A stretch of 64,000 nucleotides of DNA, taken from positions 1 through 64,000 of the forward strand of contig DASZNF010000140.1 in NCBI GenBank assembly GCA_035551355.1, given 5' to 3'. Below are positions 55,032-62,519 of this stretch, piece by piece (the first letter of the stretch is position 1; the number at the start of each line of letters is the position of its first letter). Made by a program: the position numbers and the translations under genes. The stretch is from DATATV01 sp035551355 (GTDB lineage: Bacteria > Actinomycetota > Actinomycetes > Mycobacteriales > Pseudonocardiaceae). Under the pieces are notes generated by a model. It saw nothing but the letters and a program-made list of their open reading frames with translations. It was not told the DNA's origin and did not search any database.

Positions 55032-55892
55032 GTGCTCGCAACCGCCCCCGGCCCGATCCGGACCAGCCTGCCGAGCCCGCCGTTCAACGGCTTCCACGTC
55101 GGACCGCTGGACATCCGGGTGTACGGGCTGATGTACGTGGTCGGCATCACCGTGGCCTACCTGCTCACCGTGCGCCGGTGGCAGGCCCGCGGCGGGGACC
55201 GGGAGACCGTCGAGGACGTCGCCATCTGGAGTGTCCCGGCGGGCATCATCGGCGGGCGCGTCTACTTCGACATCACCACCCCGGCCGACATGCCGCACAC
55301 CTGGTGGGGCCCGTTCGCCATCTGGACCGGCGGGCTGGGCATCTGGGGCGGGGTGGCGCTGGCCGCGGCGGTCGGCATCTGGCGGTTGCGTAAACGCGGG
55401 GTGGCGGTCCGGGAGTTTTTGGATGTCGTCGCTCCGAGCATTCTCCTCGCCCAGGGAATCGGCCGGATCGGCAACTACTTCAACCAGGAGCTGTTCGGCG
55501 GGCCGAGCAACCTGCCCTGGGCAATCCAGATCGCCCCGCAGTACCGTCCGGCCGGATTCACCCAGTATTCGACGTTCCAGCCCACCTTTCTCTACGAGTT
55601 GATCTTCGACCTGTGCTGGGCCGGGCTGCTGATCTGGTTGGCAGATCAGCGGAAAGTCCGCCCACCAGGCATTTTCGCCCTGTACGTCTTCGGCTACTCG
55701 GCATTTCGGATCTTCGAGGAATCACTGCGCGTCGACTCGTCGGAGCACTTCCTCGGGCTCCGGTTGAATTTCTTCGTGGCCAGTGCTCTCGCAATCGTCG
55801 GACTCGTGTGGTTCTATCTCACGCAGCGCGGCGCGCACCGTGACCGAATTGCCGTCGTGGTGGGGAACTCCACTGACGAGACGGGGCGTTGA
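55032..55892 (+). CDS. lgt: Prolipoprotein diacylglyceryl transferase Lgt
   Basis: The 286-residue membrane enzyme attaches diacylglycerol to the lipobox Cys of lipoproteins. It shows the Lgt signature IGRIGNYFNQELFGGPSNLPW, the conserved RVYFDITTP stretch and FRIFEESLRVD near the end, with seven predicted helices. GTG 55032 is taken as start since it precedes the first family-like segment; ATG 55002 is an alternative. A lipoprotein gene lies nearby at 56474. A core, single-copy type gene. Confidence 0.94.
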   Translation: MLATAPGPIRTSLPSPPFNGFHVGPLDIRVYGLMYVVGITVAYLLTVRRWQARGGDRETVEDVAIWSVPAGIIGGRVYFDITTPADMPHTWWGPFAIWTGGLGIWGGVALAAAVGIWRLRKRGVAVREFLDVVAPSILLAQGIGRIGNYFNQELFGGPSNLPWAIQIAPQYRPAGFTQYSTFQPTFLYELIFDLCWAGLLIWLADQRKVRPPGIFALYVFGYSAFRIFEESLRVDSSEHFLGLRLNFFVASALAIVGLVWFYLTQRGAHRDRIAVVVGNSTDETGR

Positions 55893-55930
55893 CCAAGTAT
55901 CACCGCCATGCACGGAAGGAGCCGATCAGC

Positions 55931-56362
55931 GTGCCGGAAGAGCAGGTCATCCCCATGCCGGTCCCCACGAGGCGACCGGAACACCGCCCCACCGTCGCCG
56001 CGCTCACCCCGGTGCATCTGTCCGCGAGCGACATCCCGTCCACCGTGTCCGCGGCCATCGGCTTCCCGCTGGTCGAGGTGATCCGCGGCCCGGAGACCGG
56101 CCGGGTGTTCGCGCTGCCGCCGGGCGCCACCAGTGTGGGCCGGGACCGCGACTGTGATTTCACCGTCGACGATCCGACCGTGTCCCGCCGGCACGCCGAG
56201 TTCCGGCGCACCGGCAACGAGGTGTCCATCCGGGACGCCGGATCGCTCAACGGCACCTACGTCAACGCCCACCCGTGCGACGACGCCACCACGCTGGCCG
56301 ACGGCGACGCGGTGTGGATCGGCAAGTTCCGGCTGGTCTTCCGGGACCGTCCGCGCAACTGA
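55931..56362 (+). CDS. FHA domain protein
   Basis: The 143-residue protein has a disordered N-terminus of about 50 residues (Pro, Arg, Thr-rich) and one FHA domain: VGRDRDCDFTVDDPTVSRRHAEF, then SLNGTYVN. FHA domains bind phosphothreonine and commonly act with Ser/Thr kinases or in type VII secretion. The GTG at 55931 was chosen for its AAGGAG site; a TTG at 55889 that overlaps the lgt stop is in frame but weaker. No kinase is near. Confidence 0.9.
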   Translation: MPEEQVIPMPVPTRRPEHRPTVAALTPVHLSASDIPSTVSAAIGFPLVEVIRGPETGRVFALPPGATSVGRDRDCDFTVDDPTVSRRHAEFRRTGNEVSIRDAGSLNGTYVNAHPCDDATTLADGDAVWIGKFRLVFRDRPRN

Positions 56363-56421
56363 CCGGCTGGCGCGACTGACCGGCCGGCGGCGCGACTGAT
56401 TGACGGCTTCCGCGCGACTGA
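56353..56421 (+). repeat. Short repeats containing a stop codon at the end of the FHA gene
   Basis: GCGC(A/G)ACTGA occurs four times (starting 56353, 56370, 56390 and 56412), the first including the FHA gene's own TGA. Spacings are 17, 20 and 22 bp, so this is an irregular expansion. Confidence 0.6.
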
Positions 56422-56422
56422 C

Positions 56423-56448
56423 TGACGGCGGAAGCTCATCCGCCGTCA
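56423..56448. terminator. Terminator between FHA and lipoprotein genes
   Basis: TGACGGCGG (56423-56431) pairs with CCGCCGTCA (56440-56448) over an 8-base loop. It sits between two convergent genes and can serve both. Confidence 0.75.
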
Positions 56449-56473
56449 ACTCAGTCCACTGTGGACGTTCGGG

Positions 56474-57094
56474 TCAACTGCCGCCGGTGCCGGATCTGAC
56501 CGTCTGCACCCGTAACTGGGGGCTGGGCGGGGTGATGCCGCAGGCCAGTCCCGGCCGGGCCAGGTACATCGCCGCGACCGCACCCGGCGGGATCACTCGC
56601 AGCCCGTCCACCGCGGTGGGCTGGCACAGGTCAGTGGGGAACATGCCTGGGTCGGCGATGACCACCATGGCCGCCGCGACGCCGCCGTGGTGCAGCACGA
56701 CCGCCCCGCCCTCGGCGCCGTCCTTGGTCGCCGTGGTGCCCACTTGGCTGCCGTTGTCCACCGCGTAGCTGACGGTGGGGAATCCGGCCATGACGCAACT
56801 GTGCGGGCCGGTGTTGGTGAACACGATCTCCTGATAGCCGTAGCCGACCGCGTTCTGCAGCGTGCCGAAGGACAGAGTCAGGTCGCCGGCCGCGCAGACC
56901 GCAAGTGGTCCGACCCCTGCGATGGTCATGCTGGCCGGTGGGGCCGAGGTGCTGGTGACGATGGTGGTCATCTCGTCCGGTGCCGGGCCTGGATCGCTTG
57001 CGTTGCCCGTACCGGAACATCCGGCCACCGCCAACGCGAGCGCCAGTGCCGCGCCGATCAGCGGCGCGACGCGCCTGGGCCCAGATCTGCCCAT
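56474..57094 (-). CDS. DUF4232 domain lipoprotein
   Basis: The 206-residue protein begins MGRSGPRRVAPLIGAALALA and has a lipobox AVAGC at about residues 22-26, so Lgt should anchor it to the outer face of the membrane. The mature part carries a DUF4232 domain: GYQEIVFTNTGPHSCVMAGFP in short, with three Cys in total beyond the lipid one. DUF4232 is frequent in actinobacterial exported proteins and has no assigned role. ATG 57094 begins the signal peptide. It is divergent from the haemoglobin gene across 317 bp. Confidence 0.88.
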   Translation of the reverse strand: MGRSGPRRVAPLIGAALALALAVAGCSGTGNASDPGPAPDEMTTIVTSTSAPPASMTIAGVGPLAVCAAGDLTLSFGTLQNAVGYGYQEIVFTNTGPHSCVMAGFPTVSYAVDNGSQVGTTATKDGAEGGAVVLHHGGVAAAMVVIADPGMFPTDLCQPTAVDGLRVIPPGAVAAMYLARPGLACGITPPSPQLRVQTVRSGTGGS

Positions 57095-57411
57095 CGTGTT
57101 CCACCAATCCTCGGGGAAGCTCGGAGGTGGTTCCCCGGCGGAACGATAGTGCGCCGGAGTGTCCACGGCCAGTATCGCCGAACTGCGGCTTTGTGCTACA
57201 GGCCTGCAAAGGACCATGGAATTCGGCCGGTTCCCGCCGTGTGCGGCAATGCTGCCTCGGAGGTTCGACGTCGTATTGCCGGACACGTGTCGTTATTTCG
57301 ATGAGTGCATTATGTGATTTTTCCGTAATAGGGCCTTGAGTCCCTATCCGGACACCCCGGTCGACCGTAGGGTCGGGCGTCGGTTGTTCGGAGCAGAGAG
57401 GATCCGCCGTA
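57095..57411. promoter_or_regulatory. Divergent promoter region of the lipoprotein and haemoglobin genes
   Basis: No gene is seen in these 317 bp. The region near 57308-57330 is AT-rich and may contain promoter boxes. ATAGGG-CCTTGAGT-CCCTAT (57328-57347) is an inverted repeat with perfect 6-bp arms. CGGTCGACCG (57358-57367) is a perfect 10-bp palindrome. Both lie within 90 bp of the haemoglobin start and are candidate operators. Confidence 0.5.
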
Positions 57412-57858
57412 GTGAGTCCCCGTGACAGTGCCGATTCGCCTAGTGGTGCCAGACGTTCGGAGCAATCCGCGGGCGGTCGGACCATGTCCGTGCTCGATCG
57501 CATCGGCGGTGCGCCCGCCCTGTCCACCGCGGCCGGCCGATTCTATCGCCGGGTGCTCGACGATCCGGAATTGACTTCCTATTTCGTCGGCATCGATATG
57601 CCCCGGCTCAAGCGCCACCAGGCCCACCTGCTGACCAGCGTGCTGGGTGGTCCAGTGGAATACACCGGACGGGAACCGGCCGGGGCCCACAAGGGCCGGG
57701 GCATCACCGAGGCGCGCTACGCCCGGGTGGCCGACCACCCGGGCGCCATGTTGCACGGACCTCAGGTGCCCGACGAGGTGATGGACACGGTGTCCACCAC
57801 GGTGGCCGGGGTGCGCGAGCAGATCGTGGCGCCCACGACCGGAGCCGGGGCCCGCTAG
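57412..57858 (+). CDS. glbN: Truncated haemoglobin, group I (trHbN-like)
   Basis: From GTG 57412 the protein has 148 residues. The globin part is YRRVLDDPELTSYFVGIDM, then LTSVLGGPVEYTG and HKGRGIT. The B10 position is Tyr45, the CD1 position Phe58 and the proximal His is His93, all as in trHbN, which detoxifies nitric oxide with oxygen. A polar N-terminal tail of about 24 residues precedes the globin; a start at ATG 57484 would remove it. AGAGGA favours the longer form. A second globin-like gene begins 2 bp after the stop. Confidence 0.9.
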   Translation: MSPRDSADSPSGARRSEQSAGGRTMSVLDRIGGAPALSTAAGRFYRRVLDDPELTSYFVGIDMPRLKRHQAHLLTSVLGGPVEYTGREPAGAHKGRGITEARYARVADHPGAMLHGPQVPDEVMDTVSTTVAGVREQIVAPTTGAGAR

Positions 57859-57860
57859 GC

Positions 57861-58247
57861 GTGGACACCGCCAGGCTCCGGGACAGCTGGGGATCGGCCG
57901 CCGAGTACGGAGTCCAACTGCCGCTGTGCTTCTACGCCACCCTGTTGCTCAACCACCCGGAGGTCCGGGACATGTGCCCGCCATCCATGGCCGCCCAGCG
58001 GGACAAGCCGGTGGCCGCGCCGGGCACCGTGGTGTCCAATGTGGACAACCTGGACGCGGTGCTGCCCGTGTTGCGCCAACTCGGCTGCGATCACCGCAAA
58101 GTCAGCGTGGTCGCCGAGCACTACCCGGCCGCGCTGCGCTCGGCCGGAGTGCCCGCCGAGCAGTTGCACCACGAGGCGTACGCCCCGGGCGCGGGCGCGG
58201 CCCCGATCAGCGAATCGACCGGAGAGGACGTCCATGCGGCCGGATGA
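57861..58247 (+). CDS. Globin-like protein, C-terminally shortened
   Basis: This 128-residue protein resembles the globin domain of flavohaemoprotein-type actinobacterial globins: LPLCFYATLLLNHPEVRDM, PSMAAQRDKPVAAPGTVVSNVD, and LGCDHRKVSVVAEHYP, where the His would be the proximal heme ligand. Where relatives have DMFP, the CD1 Phe is replaced by Cys (DMCPP). After the F helix the similarity stops and about 35 unrelated residues follow, so helices G and H are missing. The other frames do not restore them. It may be a decayed globin or a new short form. Its end overlaps the DivIVA-like gene by 14 bases. Confidence 0.65.
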   Translation: MDTARLRDSWGSAAEYGVQLPLCFYATLLLNHPEVRDMCPPSMAAQRDKPVAAPGTVVSNVDNLDAVLPVLRQLGCDHRKVSVVAEHYPAALRSAGVPAEQLHHEAYAPGAGAAPISESTGEDVHAAG

Positions 58248-58917
58248 GCAGAACGGCACGGCGCCGCGGCGGCGCAGGCCGCTGAGCCCCGACCGGGTGC
58301 GGGCGACGGAGTTCAACCGCACCCCGCTGGGCCGGCGTGGTTACGACGTGGACGAGGTGCAGCTGTTCCTCCGGCAGATGGCCGAGGAGATCGCGGTCAG
58401 CGAGACCGAGAAAGCCCGGCTGCGCCAGGAAATCCTGCGCCTGCAACGCTGGTACCGCGACCACGGCACCGACGTCACCGCCCGGCGTGCGGTGTCGGCG
58501 GCCGAGGTGCGGGCCCAAGCGGTCACCCTGCTGTCCGAGGCCCAGTTGCCGGCCGAGGCCTACATCGCGCAAGCCCAGGCCTACTCCCGCCGGGTCGCGG
58601 TGGAAGCCCGCCAGCAGGCCGAACCGGTGCTGTCCGACGCCCAGCAGCGCGCCGACACGGCGGCCGAGGCCGCGGCCAAGGACTACCGCTACCACGCCGG
58701 TGATCACTACGCCGCCGAACTCGAGGAAATGGAACGCCGGCTGGCCTGGTTGCGTGCGTTCTGCCACGCCATCCAGGTGCAACTGCACGCCGCGTCCGAC
58801 GCGTTCACCGCCGAGGTGGACAAACCGGCCGACCTGCCCGAACGCCCCGCGAGCCCGCCGCCTCCGCCCGGGCAGGAGGCCGACATGTTCTCCGCCGACC
58901 CCAGAAATCGGCGCTGA
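58234..58917 (+). CDS. DivIVA domain coiled-coil protein
   Basis: The 227-residue protein opens with a basic tail and a DivIVA membrane-binding motif, RATEFNRTPLGRRGYDVDEVQLFLRQM. A coiled-coil region full of Ala, Glu and Arg follows (about 55-190), then a Pro-rich end. DivIVA/Wag31 proteins mark curved membrane and organise polar growth; shorter paralogues like this one are common and less understood. ATG 58234 lies behind GGAGAGGAC. It overlaps the short globin gene, which ties them in one transcript. A strong terminator follows. Confidence 0.85.
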   Translation: MRPDEQNGTAPRRRRPLSPDRVRATEFNRTPLGRRGYDVDEVQLFLRQMAEEIAVSETEKARLRQEILRLQRWYRDHGTDVTARRAVSAAEVRAQAVTLLSEAQLPAEAYIAQAQAYSRRVAVEARQQAEPVLSDAQQRADTAAEAAAKDYRYHAGDHYAAELEEMERRLAWLRAFCHAIQVQLHAASDAFTAEVDKPADLPERPASPPPPPGQEADMFSADPRNRR

Positions 58918-58918
58918 G

Positions 58919-58958
58919 TTGGTGGTACCGGCCGCCGCGCATCGGCCGGTACCACCAA
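58919..58958 (+). terminator. Strong terminator after the DivIVA-like gene
   Basis: A 15-bp perfect stem, TTGGTGGTACCGGCC (58919-58933) with GGCCGGTACCACCAA (58944-58958), and a 10-base loop directly follow the stop codon. An A-rich run (agaaaagg) comes next. Confidence 0.9.
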
Positions 58959-59039
58959 AGAAAAGGGAATTCCCGCAATTCACCCGGATGCCGGTGTACT
59001 GGCGCGGTGCGCCCGGACCCGGCTCGCTACGGTGTGCGG

Positions 59040-60269
59040 ATGAGCGCCACCGCGCAGCGGCAGACCGAATCCCGGCTCGTCGGCGAGGTGCTGGCCGCGC
59101 TGGCCCGGCCCGAGGGCCGCGCCGATCCGTACCCGCAGTACACCCGGTTGCGCGCCTTCGGCCCGGCCGCCATCGCCCCGGACGGTTCGCTGGTGGTGTC
59201 CGGCTACCGGCTGGCCGCCGCGGTGTTGCGCGATCACCGGCTGGAAAAGCATCCCGAGCCGGTGCTCATCGCGGCCGGGCACGCGAACTGGCGGGAACGG
59301 CCGGCCCTGCGGTTGATGTTCGAGAGCATGCTGTTGATCAACCCGCCCGCGCACACCCGGTTGCGCCGGCTGGTGTCCGGCGCGTTCACCGTGCGCCGGG
59401 TGGCCGCGCTGGCTCCGGCGGTGCGCCGGATCGTGGCCGAGTTGGTCACCGCCATGTCCGGGCCGGTGGATTTCGTCCAGGCGTTCGCGTTTCCGTTGCC
59501 GGTCACCGTGATCGGCGAGCTGCTCGGCATTCCCGAGGTGGACCGGCCGATGTTCCAGACCCTGGTCCGGGACTGGACCAACGTGCTGGACCGGCTGGAC
59601 GCCGACACGGTCAACCGGGCCGACCCGGCCGCCGTGCTGATCGCCGACTACCTCACCGACCTGGCCGACGAACGCCGCAAGGATCCACGGACCGATCTGG
59701 TTTCCGCGCTGGTCGTCCCGGTGGACGGCGAGCCGGGGATGACCGGCGAGGAGGTGGTCACCATGGCGGCGTTGCTGCTGGCCGCCGGGTTCGAGACCAC
59801 CACCGGGTTGCTGTCCAACGGATTGCTGGCCCTGCTCAACCATCCGGAGCAGGCGGACGAGCTGCGGGCCCGGCCGGAACTGGCCGGGGAGGCGGTGGAG
59901 GAGTTGCTGCGCTTCGACTCGCCGGTGCAGATGCTGACCAGCCGGGCCGCGCCCGTGACCATCGAGGTCGCCGGCCGGGAATTGCCTGCGGGACAACGGG
60001 TTGTGACCGTGCTGGGCGCGGCCAACCGCGACCCCGAGGTGTTCGACGAGCCGGATCGGCTGGTGCTGGACCGGGGCGGGGAGCCGGCCGTGTCCTTCGG
60101 CGGCGGCCTGCACTACTGCCTGGGCGCCCCGTTGGCCCGGCTGGAGGCGCGACTGGCCTTTCCCGCGCTGTTGACCGCTTTTCCGCGATTGGCACTGGCC
60201 GGGGAGCCGGTCTGGAAGGACGGCCTGGTGCTGCACGGGCACACCGCCCTGCCGGTGTCGGCCGACTGA
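59040..60269 (+). CDS. Cytochrome P450
   Basis: The 409-residue soluble bacterial P450 has the I-helix oxygen motif AGFETTTG, the K-helix ExxR in EELLRFD, and the heme loop FGGGLHYCLGAPLAR with Cys360 as the iron ligand. It resembles the CYP105/107-type enzymes that hydroxylate polyketides, macrolides or other natural products. No ferredoxin gene is adjacent. The remnant of a methyltransferase gene follows. The substrate cannot be told. Confidence 0.94.
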   Translation: MSATAQRQTESRLVGEVLAALARPEGRADPYPQYTRLRAFGPAAIAPDGSLVVSGYRLAAAVLRDHRLEKHPEPVLIAAGHANWRERPALRLMFESMLLINPPAHTRLRRLVSGAFTVRRVAALAPAVRRIVAELVTAMSGPVDFVQAFAFPLPVTVIGELLGIPEVDRPMFQTLVRDWTNVLDRLDADTVNRADPAAVLIADYLTDLADERRKDPRTDLVSALVVPVDGEPGMTGEEVVTMAALLLAAGFETTTGLLSNGLLALLNHPEQADELRARPELAGEAVEELLRFDSPVQMLTSRAAPVTIEVAGRELPAGQRVVTVLGAANRDPEVFDEPDRLVLDRGGEPAVSFGGGLHYCLGAPLARLEARLAFPALLTAFPRLALAGEPVWKDGLVLHGHTALPVSAD

Positions 60270-60301
60270 GGGCCTCACTGGCTGGATAGGGGGCTGGGGC
60301 C

Positions 60302-60469
60302 GTGACGACCGGCACCGCGTTCTGGATCGCCGCGGTCCGGGCCCGGGAGTCGGCGCGGCCGGACCGGCGGTTCGACGATCCGCATGCGCGGTCGCTGGCC
60401 GGTGAGCGGGGCGTCGCCAGCATGGCCGCATCGGAACGGGCAGCCGGCGGCGTGCGCCAATCCGGCTGA
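60302..60469 (+). pseudogene. Remnant of a SAM-dependent (leucine carboxyl) methyltransferase
   Basis: From GTG 60302 a 55-residue frame reads TGTAFWIAAVRARESARPDR, then RFDDPHARSLAGERG. This is the N-terminal opening of the TIGR00027/LCM-type methyltransferases. After MAASERA the similarity is lost and a stop comes at 60467. The rest of the roughly 270-residue enzyme, with the SAM site, is absent before the terminator at 60489. A deletion that left only the first exon-like segment is the likely cause. Confidence 0.65.
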
Positions 60470-60488
60470 CTGTGGGCCGGACACAGAC

Positions 60489-60517
60489 GTGCGGCGGTCC
60501 ATTGTGGACCGCCGCAC
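60489..60517. terminator. Strong bidirectional terminator
   Basis: GTGCGGCGGTCCA (60489-60501) pairs perfectly with TGGACCGCCGCAC (60505-60517) over a 3-base loop, a 13-bp stem between the methyltransferase remnant and the convergent WXG-type gene. Confidence 0.9.
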
Positions 60518-60523
60518 GAGTGC

Positions 60524-61702
60524 TCAGCTGGTTTTGTTGACTTCCGGGCCCGGGCCCATGCGGATCGCCGGTTCCCGGTCCTCCAGAACGGGCGTGGCCT
60601 CCTGCGCTGGTTCGCGCTCGACGGTCCGCGGGGTCGCTTGTTGTGCGGGTTCGCGCTCGAACGTTTGCGGGGTCGCTTGTTGTGCGGGTTCGCGCTCGAA
60701 CGTTTGCGGAGTGGCCTGTTGTGCGGGTTCGCGCTCGAACGTTTGCGGAGTGGCTTGTTGTGCGGGTTCGCGCTCGAAGGTCTGCGGCGTTGCGTCCTGC
60801 GTGGGTTCGCGGTTCACCGGCTGCTCGAGCCCGACGCCGGTGTAGGGCGTCGAACCCTGGCCATACCCGTCGCTGGAATCGGACGAGGAATCCGTGCCGT
60901 CGCCGGAATCGGTCCCGTCCCCGGAGTCATTGCTGTAGTCCGACTCATCGGTCGCGCCCGAATCGCCGGACCCGGACCCGCTGTCGGAACCGGAACCCGA
61001 TCCGCCGTCGGAACCGCCGCCCAGCCCGATGATCGATTCCGGATTGTCGGCCTCGCCCTTCACCCCGTCGGTCAGGCCGGTGCCCGCGGCCGAGGCGACC
61101 GCACCCAGGTTCAGCCCGCTGCTGGTGCCCGCCGCGTCGCCGAGCAACTGCTCGGCCAGTTCCTCGCCTGCCTTGCCCAGCGCCTCGAAGATCGGGCCCT
61201 CGACCGCGTTGAGCAGCGCCTGCTCCACCTGGTCGGCGACCTGCTTGAAGACCTGCTTGACCACCTGCTCGGTGATCTCCACCTCGCCCGGAATGGCCAG
61301 CTCGGAGGCGCCGAAGGTGAACGGTGCGGCCGCCTGGTCGGCGATGATCTCCGCGGCCAGGATGCCCAGCTGCACGATGGCGCCGACCTTCATGCCGATC
61401 ACCAGCACGGCGGAGGCGTCCAGCCCGACGGCGATCCCCTTGAGCCCGTCGGCCAGCTGCGGCAGGTGCCCGCTGGCCAGCTTCTGCCACAGCGCGTCGA
61501 ACAGCTCCAGCGACTGCGAGGAGTTGCTGGAGAGCATCTGCTCGATCGACGACTTGGCCTGGCCGGTGTTGTCGGTCAGCTCACCGGCCAGCTGACGCAT
61601 CTCATCGGCGCCCTGGCGCAGTTCGTCCTCGTCGATGTTCGGCCACTCGATGCCGATCATGTTGAGCACCCAGGCCAGTGCGTCCGGCAGGACTATGGAC
61701 AT
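60524..61702 (-). CDS. WXG100-like (CpnT N-terminal-type) protein with 13-residue repeats
   Basis: The 392-residue protein begins with a helical domain of the kind found at the N-terminus of type VII-exported CpnT-like proteins: WVLNMIGIEWPNIDEDELRQ, a helical hairpin containing LWQKLASGHLP, and a hydrophobic middle (VLVIGMKVGAIVQLGILAA). A Gly/Ser/Asp-rich linker (about 235-305) follows, then six 13-residue repeats (REPAQQATPQTFE). No toxin domain is present. ATG 61702 is 7 bp after the YbaB-like gene, so they form an operon. The plan suggests an exported or surface-displayed protein; no ESX secretion gene is in view. Confidence 0.8.
   Translation of the reverse strand: MSIVLPDALAWVLNMIGIEWPNIDEDELRQGADEMRQLAGELTDNTGQAKSSIEQMLSSNSSQSLELFDALWQKLASGHLPQLADGLKGIAVGLDASAVLVIGMKVGAIVQLGILAAEIIADQAAAPFTFGASELAIPGEVEITEQVVKQVFKQVADQVEQALLNAVEGPIFEALGKAGEELAEQLLGDAAGTSSGLNLGAVASAAGTGLTDGVKGEADNPESIIGLGGGSDGGSGSGSDSGSGSGDSGATDESDYSNDSGDGTDSGDGTDSSSDSSDGYGQGSTPYTGVGLEQPVNREPTQDATPQTFEREPAQQATPQTFEREPAQQATPQTFEREPAQQATPQTFEREPAQQATPRTVEREPAQEATPVLEDREPAIRMGPGPEVNKTS
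60570..60803 (-). repeat. Six 39-bp tandem repeats in the WXG-like gene
   Basis: Units begin at 60570, 60609, 60648, 60687, 60726 and 60765, each 39 bp and in frame. The three central units encode the same 13 residues, AQQATPQTFEREP; the outer ones differ at a few positions. The near-identical DNA implies recent expansion and a copy number that may vary between strains. Confidence 0.92.
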
Positions 61703-61709
61703 GGCCGGA

Positions 61710-62333
61710 TCACCACGGGTTCTGTTCGTCGTAGGACGATTCGGCGTCGGCGGCACCGCGCGGAGTCCGTGGCGCCCGTGCCGCCGGGGCCGGGGCCGGC
61801 GGGGCGGGTTCGGGCTCTGGATCGGCCGGCGGCGCGGCGTACGGGTCGTTCTCGCGGACCTGCGGCTGCGGCTCCTGCCAGCCGTCCTGCTCGCCGGTCG
61901 GGTCGGTCACGGTGCGCGGCACCTCGGGCACGCCGACCTGGATTCCCAGCCCCCGGCTGCCCTGCGCGGCGGCGGCCAGCACGCCCTCCTGTGGCGCCCG
62001 GGCCGCGGCCAGATTCTCCGACATCTCGCCGCGGGCCTGCGCGGCCGCCGCCTGGATGGTCGCCACGACGGTGCGGGCCAGCTTGTCCGGCGTGCTGCGG
62101 TCGAACACGGAGGACGCGAAGTCCAGGGCGGTCACCACCCCGGTCGCGTCCACCGTCGCCCGCACCGTGCCGTCCTGCGAGCTGGCCCGGCCGGTGACGG
62201 ACAGCGCGGACGCCTGCTGTTCGCGCACCTGCGCGGTGCGCTCGGCCAGCTCCTTGAGCACGGCGTCGATCTGCGCCTGCGCCTGGGATGACGCGGCGGT
62301 GTGCTGGTCCTGAGTAGGTTCAGACTCGGCCAC
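61710..62333 (-). CDS. YbaB/EbfC family DNA-binding-like protein
   Basis: The 207-residue protein has a coiled-coil N-terminal half (QAQIDAVLKELAERTAQVREQ) and the YbaB beta-sheet part SQDGTVRATVDATGVVTALDF, ending in a Pro/Glu-rich tail of about 70 residues. Long YbaB-like proteins are often paired with WXG100/ESX-type substrates in Pseudonocardiales, where they may help folding or targeting rather than bind DNA. GTG 62333 has AAGGGGGAA upstream. It heads the two-gene operon with 60524-61702. Confidence 0.82.
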   Translation of the reverse strand: MAESEPTQDQHTAASSQAQAQIDAVLKELAERTAQVREQQASALSVTGRASSQDGTVRATVDATGVVTALDFASSVFDRSTPDKLARTVVATIQAAAAQARGEMSENLAAARAPQEGVLAAAAQGSRGLGIQVGVPEVPRTVTDPTGEQDGWQEPQPQVRENDPYAAPPADPEPEPAPPAPAPAARAPRTPRGAADAESSYDEQNPW

Positions 62334-62363
62334 CCGTTCCCCCTTCCCGGTGGTTGCCCTCAT

Positions 62364-62379
62364 TTCACGCACACGTGAA
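62364..62379. promoter_or_regulatory. 16-bp palindrome upstream of the YbaB-like gene
   Basis: TTCACG-CACA-CGTGAA has perfect 6-bp arms and lies about 30 bp upstream of the YbaB-like start. It is a likely operator for this operon. No regulator gene lies next to it. Confidence 0.45.
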
Positions 62380-62519
62380 TGGCGAGCTAATGGTTCACCA
62401 GCCGAATGTATTCCGCCGGATAATTCCCGGTGAGTCCATCACAGCGTGGTGGGGGGAGACAGCCGGTTGACCGAATTCGCCGGAAAACCCCAGCTCAGGC
62501 GCACCCTGGCCGCCGGGCC

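Noticed and set aside
60609..60803. CRISPR-like array
   Set aside because: The 39-bp repeats are directly adjacent with no spacers and lie in frame inside a protein gene.
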